Assembly: GCA_007133365.1 (NCBI GenBank)
Contig: SLMV01000135.1
Span: 1 to 10,076 of the forward strand
DNA from: Clostridia bacterium
GTDB taxonomy: Bacteria; Bacillota; Sulfobacillia; SLMV01
Reading direction: 5' to 3'
DNA: 10,076 bases
Within the stretch, counting starts at the first letter, position 1. Every line of letters begins with the position of its first letter. The notes below the pieces were generated by a model. It saw nothing but the letters and a program-made list of their open reading frames with translations, did not search any database and was not told the origin of the DNA. The position numbers were made by a program, and so were the translations under genes. This document shows, piece by piece, positions 6,957-10,076 of this stretch.

Positions 6957-6986
6957 TGGACTAATGGACCTTTCCTTAAGTCCATT
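6957..6986 (-). promoter_or_regulatory. Operator-like inverted repeat at the gntR transcription start
   Basis: AATGGAC (6963-6969) and GTCCATT (6980-6986) are perfect 7-base arms around a 10-base spacer, and the repeat overlaps the -10 element and the expected start of transcription. A further direct copy of the core TGGAC lies at 6957-6961, eight bases from the next. The position would let a bound dimer block the promoter; the regulator encoded just downstream is the obvious candidate. Confidence 0.5.
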
Positions 6987-7011
6987 ATACCATGGCGGCC
7001 GGTGTCGTAAA
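6984..7011 (-). promoter_or_regulatory. Promoter of the gntR-kor-gdh operon
   Basis: On the minus strand a perfect TATAAT (6984-6989) is preceded by TGG, making an extended -10, with TTTACG (7006-7011, 4 of 6 consensus) 16 bases upstream. This predicts transcription starting near 6977 and a leader of about 50 bases before the GTG. Confidence 0.7.
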
Positions 7012-7023
7012 GCGGATGACAGG

Positions 7024-7050
7024 AAAAATTCGAGGGGAACTGCACCCCCT
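7024..7050 (-). terminator. Probable Rho-independent terminator after yajC
   Basis: On the minus strand AGGGG and CCCCT form a 5-bp stem with an 8-base loop, followed within two bases by AATTTTT. It lies 26 bases past the yajC stop and upstream of the gntR promoter, so it separates the two units. The stem is short but GC-rich. Confidence 0.55.
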
Positions 7051-7075
7051 GTGCTCGCCGTTCACTTCTCGCGCC

Positions 7076-7369
7076 TTAACTTGCTTCTTCGATTTCGCTC
7101 TCCGCTTCTTGCTGGCTGCCGGCGATCGCCATTTTACTCACAATGATCGTGATGTCGTCCGCAATTTCGAGGTGAACCTGTTCGTCGCGCAGCGCGCGAA
7201 TGGACCCATGGATACCGCCAATTGTCACCACGGCATCCCCAACCTTAAGTCGGCTCAACATTTCCTTGCGTTCCTTTTCGCGTTTTTGCTGGGGGCGAAT
7301 GAGCAAAAGATACATAAATCCCAAGAGTAAGACCCAAGGCCAAAGCCCAAGTAATAGATTACCGTCCAT
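7076..7369 (-). CDS. yajC: Preprotein translocase accessory subunit YajC
   Basis: A 97-residue single-span membrane protein that associates with SecDF and the Sec translocon. Residues about 5-24 form the membrane helix (LLLGLWPWVLLLGFMYLLLI), followed by the characteristic RPQQKREKERKEML (25-38) and the soluble domain with LKVGDAVVTIGGIHGSI (41-57) and EIADDITIIVSKMAI (68-82). Length and layout are normal. The ATG at 7367-7369 is preceded by an AGGAAGGTGAT ribosome binding site. secD, secF, tgt and queA, its common neighbours, are not in this window. It follows the ThiS/MoaD-like gene by 68 bases, with a hairpin between them. Confidence 0.93.
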   Translation of the reverse strand: MDGNLLLGLWPWVLLLGFMYLLLIRPQQKREKERKEMLSRLKVGDAVVTIGGIHGSIRALRDEQVHLEIADDITIIVSKMAIAGSQQEAESEIEEAS

Positions 7370-7397
7370 CGTATCACCTTCCTAAAACAAGTTGACG

Positions 7398-7416
7398 GGT
7401 GAAGCATCCCTTCACC
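7398..7416 (-). other. Hairpin between the ubiquitin-like gene and yajC
   Basis: GGTGAAG and CTTCACC form a perfect 7-bp stem with a 5-base loop. On the minus strand a TTGTTTT stretch begins about seven bases later, so it could be a weak terminator for the upstream gene or a structure in the yajC leader. No clear yajC promoter is visible in the gap. Confidence 0.45.
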
Positions 7417-7437
7417 TTCAGCATCTTATCACATCGG

Positions 7438-7674
7438 TCAGCCGCCGGCTGCCGGTGAGATCAAAAAGACCTCCGAATCCTCTTTTATAAGATAGTCGCG
7501 TTTGCGAATGGCACCATCCACCACGAAGGAAGCAAACACCCGCGAGTCAACCTGAATGTGCCGATCGACCAAGGCCCCGATGGTAACGGGTTCGTCCAAC
7601 TCAAAAACGAATCGGGAACACTGATTGGGGACAAGGGAAATCAAGTGACCGACCACCTCAACCGTGATGCGCAT
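7438..7674 (-). CDS. ThiS/MoaD-type ubiquitin-like (beta-grasp) protein
   Basis: A 78-residue protein that begins with a beta-strand (MRITVEVVG), has a middle helix region (TIGALVDRH, 31-39), then VVDG (51-54), and ends DSEVFLISPAAGG. The C-terminal Gly-Gly after the hydrophobic strand is the hallmark of sulfur carriers of the ThiS/MoaD fold, which are adenylated by an E1-like enzyme and thiocarboxylated at the last glycine. No E1-like ThiF/MoeB, MoaE, ThiG or tungsten/molybdenum enzyme gene lies in the window, so the pathway is unknown. The ATG at 7672-7674 is seven bases after GGAG; an ATG at 7679 is out of frame. It is divergent from the AhpD-like gene. Confidence 0.75.
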   Translation of the reverse strand: MRITVEVVGHLISLVPNQCSRFVFELDEPVTIGALVDRHIQVDSRVFASFVVDGAIRKRDYLIKEDSEVFLISPAAGG

Positions 7675-7695
7675 ATCATTGCTCCTTTCTCGTTT

Positions 7696-7724
7696 TTGCT
7701 TTCACCCGCACCACCCCTTACGAT
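7696..7724 (+). promoter_or_regulatory. Promoter candidate for the AhpD-like gene
   Basis: TTGCTT (7696-7701) and TACGAT (7719-7724) are separated by 17 bases, about 43 bases before the ATG. Both match the consensus only partly (3 and 4 of 6). The 93-base divergent region must also hold the promoter for the ubiquitin-like gene, for which I see no convincing -10. Confidence 0.35.
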
Positions 7725-7767
7725 ACTGTTAAATGAGGAGGCAAACAACCACCAAAGGAGGATTCAC

Positions 7768-8109
7768 ATGTTCTCGAAACGAGAATCATTCGAAGAATTT
7801 CGCGCCGCCATGAACGAAAAAATCCTGGGTGCCGACAATCGCAGCATCAAGCGCTTCTTCGCGCTGGATGATCGCGTGTACGAAAGCAACCACTTATCGC
7901 GGAAAACCAAGGAAATGCTAGGACTTTGCGCCTCGCTGGTCCTTCGTTGCGATGACTGCATCACCTATCATCTCATAAAGTGCCAAGACGCGGGCATTGA
8001 ATACGATGAGCTGTTCGAGGTCTTCGCCATTGCCCTCATCGTCGGCGGGTCCATCGTCATCCCCCACCTCCGGCGTGCCGTCGACACCTGGGAAGATCTC
8101 AACGGTTGA
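7768..8109 (+). CDS. AhpD-like / carboxymuconolactone decarboxylase-family protein
   Basis: A 113-residue, all-helical protein and the only plus-strand gene. Residues about 45-75 hold the family core 'KEMLGLCASLVLRCDDCITYHL', with C62-x-x-C65 and H69 three residues after it, the arrangement used by AhpD for thiol peroxidase or disulfide chemistry. This is followed by a second helical hairpin with DELFEVFAIALIVGGSIV, typical of the family. Length fits single-domain AhpD-like proteins. The ATG at 7768-7770 lies six bases after AAAGGAGG; the longer in-frame reading upstream crosses the promoter region and the divergent gene, so I reject it. It has no peroxiredoxin (ahpC) neighbour. A redox role is inferred from the CxxC motif; substrate unknown. 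Confidence 0.85.
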   Translation: MFSKRESFEEFRAAMNEKILGADNRSIKRFFALDDRVYESNHLSRKTKEMLGLCASLVLRCDDCITYHLIKCQDAGIEYDELFEVFAIALIVGGSIVIPHLRRAVDTWEDLNG

Positions 8110-8116
8110 TGGGTCC

Positions 8117-8131
8117 GACCGCCGCTCGGTC
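8117..8131. terminator. Weak hairpin between convergent genes
   Basis: GACCG and CGGTC form a 5-bp stem with a 5-base loop in the 22-base gap between the AhpD-like stop and the end of the M24-fold gene. No T-run follows on either strand beyond TTAAA on the plus strand. A shared terminator role is possible but weakly supported. Confidence 0.25.
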
Positions 8132-9319
8132 TTAAACCGGGATGATTAAGTCCTCGAGTTGCCGAGGATAGTAGGTAATAAACTCGAACCCCGCGTCCGT
8201 GATAACGACGGTATCCGAGTGGCGGAATCCTCCCAACCCTGAGACGTATAAACCGGGTTCGACGCAAAAGACCATCCCCGGCTCAATGATGGTCGAGTCG
8301 CCAATATCCAAAAAGGGTGCTTCATGCCCCAAAAGTCCCATGGCATGGCCGACATGATGAAGCCAATACGAGGTGAGTCCGCGGCTTTCGTATTCCGCCC
8401 GAACGGCGCGATCGACCTCAGAACACGCAATGCCCGGACGAAGGGCTGACAACGCCACATCTTGCAGCGCCACCATGTGATGAAAGTACGTCACTTGTTC
8501 GCTGGAAGGTTCTCCGAGGAACATTGTCCGTTCCAGTTCACTGCCATAACCTCCGACACCGGCACCCGCACCCGTCACCAACGTATCCCCCTCATGCATC
8601 ACCGCATTGATGTTGACGGCGTGCGGTAACGCCGAGTTGGGCCCGATCTGTCCCCGGAAAATGGCGCTGGCACCGACTTGTCCCAAGGGATAGTATCGAG
8701 CGCCTAGGGTTTTCATCATGGCCACCGTGGCCTCTTCAGTAGCCCGCAGGGACACTTGGTTTTCGGTTTGCCCCGGGGCACAATGCTCTTGCAAAAGGGT
8801 GTGGGCCAGATTCCCCCAGCGCGCGCTTTCATGCATTAACGCAAGCTCCCCGCTGGATTTGACCATGCGCATGGTTTCCACCCGCTCGGAATCGATGCTG
8901 AGCACGATGTCCTCGAGCACCTCGTCGATCCTCGGACCGCGATATCCCATGGCACTTCCATAGCCCGGGCTTTCGGACACGATTGCGCCTGATCCCAAGC
9001 CCCGCTCCTTCATCGCATCGCCTAAATGCTCCATGGGATGGATGGCGTCTGGGTATTCGGGATAGGTCACGATCTCATCCACCGCCTCCGCCCTTTTGGC
9101 ATGGTCGATTTCCAGCTGGGGAACGAACAAGAACCTAGGACCATCCACCGGGATGACGAGAGCGGCCGGCCGCTCCGTGGATAAGAAGTGAAAGCCGGTC
9201 AAATATAACACCGTCAACGGTGAAAACGTCAAAAATCCCAGAAACCCCTCCTTCTTCAGTGATCCCATCAACCGCGCCTGCCGCGCTTCGTATTCCGCTG
9301 CTTGAATCTTTAACTGCAT
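8132..9319 (-). CDS. M24 'pita-bread' fold protein with degenerate metal site, creatinase-like
   Basis: A 395-residue protein with an N-terminal creatinase/prolidase domain (about 1-145) and a C-terminal M24 domain (about 150-390). It would normally be labelled Xaa-Pro aminopeptidase or dipeptidase. Aligned by motif, the five M24 metal ligands (D, D, H, E, E) are here G250 (in GDTLVTGAGA), E261 (GYGSELERT), H325 (HHVGHAMGL), E354 (FCVEPGLY) and S368 (GGFRHSDT). Two are lost and one is altered, so a dinuclear metal centre is unlikely. H233 (LPHAVN), E261 and E354 match the catalytic His and the two substrate-binding Glu of metal-free creatinase, which has a similar length. A hydrolase of a C-N bond in a small molecule is therefore more likely than a peptidase; substrate unknown. 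The ATG at 9317-9319 is six bases after GAAGGAGG. It lies 79 bases after a polysaccharide deacetylase gene. Confidence 0.85.
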   Translation of the reverse strand: MQLKIQAAEYEARQARLMGSLKKEGFLGFLTFSPLTVLYLTGFHFLSTERPAALVIPVDGPRFLFVPQLEIDHAKRAEAVDEIVTYPEYPDAIHPMEHLGDAMKERGLGSGAIVSESPGYGSAMGYRGPRIDEVLEDIVLSIDSERVETMRMVKSSGELALMHESARWGNLAHTLLQEHCAPGQTENQVSLRATEEATVAMMKTLGARYYPLGQVGASAIFRGQIGPNSALPHAVNINAVMHEGDTLVTGAGAGVGGYGSELERTMFLGEPSSEQVTYFHHMVALQDVALSALRPGIACSEVDRAVRAEYESRGLTSYWLHHVGHAMGLLGHEAPFLDIGDSTIIEPGMVFCVEPGLYVSGLGGFRHSDTVVITDAGFEFITYYPRQLEDLIIPV

Positions 9320-9398
9320 GTATAGCCTCCTTCAAATGTCCTCCGCTTTTCGTTCGTTTTTGGGGAAAGTAACAACGCGCTCTCCCCATCCGCACGCG

Positions 9399-10076
9399 CT
9401 ATTCCCCGGATTCCTCGCGAAAATGAACCTCGCGCTCCCCGACGGCATCCAGATTCAGCGCGTCTTCCTTATCCCGCGGCACGGTGATGGTATCGGGTTT
9501 TCCATCACTGACGTAGCGTCGATCCGGGTTTTGCTCCATCGAGCCGAACCAAAGCGGCAATTGTTCCTCACAGGCGCGGATCCGAGGCGTTGCCCGTGGA
9601 GAAAACTGCCGCGAAAAAGGGGATGACGCCGGTTCGGCACCCACCAACATCACCGCTTCATAAGCATACTCAAGATCCTGGTATCGCCCGCGATAGGCCA
9701 GCGATCGCTCTTCGGGCCAAAGGCCGTACGGCAGTGCCAGCGATTGAACCTCCGCCTCGGGAACGACCTCATCGAAAAGTGCTTGGGTGAGCGCGATGGC
9801 GCGTTGAACCTCTTGATCCGTGCTTTCGCGGAGGCTGGCATGATAGTGGGTGTGATTTCCCAATTCAAAGCCCTGATCCACCAACCATTGGAGAGTCGGT
9901 GCGATATCGGCCTCCGGTAACGGGTAAAAAGGCCGCGGCGAGTTGAGATACAAGACCCCGCGGGTCTCAAATCCGGGATGGTCTTCGGCAAAGTCGAGCA
10001 GGATTTTGACGGCCGTATCATCGGCAAGGCGGCCGACTTGGTTCCCCTCCCATTGAAGCTGACTTTCCAGTCCATC
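9399..10076 (-). CDS. Polysaccharide deacetylase (NodB-homology), C-terminal part (cut by window edge)
   Basis: The frame stays open to the right edge, so the true start lies outside; 225 codons are visible. The family removes N- or O-acetyl groups from peptidoglycan or other polysaccharides, usually at the cell surface. The visible part starts after the catalytic TFDDG motif, with LADDTAVKILLDFAEDHPGF, then GVLYLN, and the metal-binding motif 2, GNHTHYHASL (His at 9852-9854 and 9840-9842). Motif 3 appears as SLALPYGLWP, with Leu-Ala where many members have Arg-Pro. After about 9640 the C-terminal tail (ending REVHFREESGE) has no family mark I recognise. An internal TTG at 9953 is not the start, because conserved sequence continues upstream. 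Signal peptide or anchor cannot be judged. Confidence 0.85.
   Translation of the reverse strand, partial: DGLESQLQWEGNQVGRLADDTAVKILLDFAEDHPGFETRGVLYLNSPRPFYPLPEADIAPTLQWLVDQGFELGNHTHYHASLRESTDQEVQRAIALTQALFDEVVPEAEVQSLALPYGLWPEERSLAYRGRYQDLEYAYEAVMLVGAEPASSPFSRQFSPRATPRIRACEEQLPLWFGSMEQNPDRRYVSDGKPDTITVPRDKEDALNLDAVGEREVHFREESGE

Noticed and set aside
7558..7767. N-terminal extension of the AhpD-like protein by 70 residues
   Set aside because: It runs antisense through the ubiquitin-like gene and the promoter region; the ATG at 7768 has AAAGGAGG at ideal spacing.
9135..9395. Small minus-strand frame at the start of the M24-fold gene with its own GGAGG
   Set aside because: It overlaps the M24 gene in another frame and shows no protein-like pattern; the site before the real ATG is better.
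9320..9398. Possible terminator or promoter between deacetylase and M24-fold gene
   Set aside because: GGGGA/TCCCC can pair around a 16-base loop but is followed by A residues, and no acceptable -10 is seen, so neither call is supported.
1..10076. CRISPR array, tRNA or rRNA gene, insertion sequence, toxin-antitoxin pair or phage genes
   Set aside because: No regularly spaced repeats, transposase or integrase motifs, RNA-gene patterns or defence-type domains were found on either strand.

Overview
The window looks like chromosome from a moderately GC-rich Gram-positive bacterium. Strong GGAGG-type ribosome binding sites, frequent TTG/GTG starts, a catabolic-type NAD glutamate dehydrogenase and ferredoxin-dependent 2-oxoacid oxidation together suggest a deep-branching thermophilic or acidophilic Firmicute such as Sulfobacillus. 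That name is an inference from gene style; no sequence search was possible. I count thirteen genes, two cut by the window edges. All lie on the minus strand except one AhpD-like gene (7768-8109). I see no rRNA, tRNA, CRISPR array, insertion sequence or phage gene, and no gene-free stretch longer than about 150 bases.

In transcription order (right to left), the window opens with the 3' part of a polysaccharide deacetylase (9399-10076). Next is a 395-residue protein of the M24 'pita-bread' fold (8132-9319) whose metal ligands are largely lost, so it resembles creatinase more than a true Xaa-Pro peptidase. The small AhpD-like gene converges on it and diverges from a ThiS/MoaD-type ubiquitin-like gene (7438-7674). 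yajC (7076-7369) follows, with a probable terminator after it.

The core of the window is a probable six-gene operon: a GntR-type regulator (5935-6924), then the four subunits of a 2-oxoacid:ferredoxin oxidoreductase in the order D-A-B-C (5933 down to 3182), then glutamate dehydrogenase (1869-3119). The first five genes abut or overlap; gdh follows after about 60 bases. A good promoter precedes gntR, an inverted repeat sits over its predicted transcription start, and a terminator-like hairpin follows gdh. The likely metabolic logic is glutamate to 2-oxoglutarate by glutamate dehydrogenase, then 2-oxoglutarate to succinyl-CoA plus reduced ferredoxin by Kor, under control of the operon's own first gene.

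A separate unit follows: an acyl-CoA carboxylase carboxyltransferase subunit (186-1739, TTG start) and, nine bases past its stop, the start of a 5-formyltetrahydrofolate cyclo-ligase (1-176) that lacks a clear ribosome binding site. The pccB-like promoter and the gntR promoter share nearly the same extended -10 core, and both leaders carry the same 12-base ribosome-binding segment, so the two units may be co-expressed.

Nothing here is clearly a new system. The points most worth a second look are the self-controlled gntR-kor-gdh operon with its operator-like palindrome, the M24-fold protein with a dismantled metal site, and the possible translational coupling at the pccB/cyclo-ligase junction.
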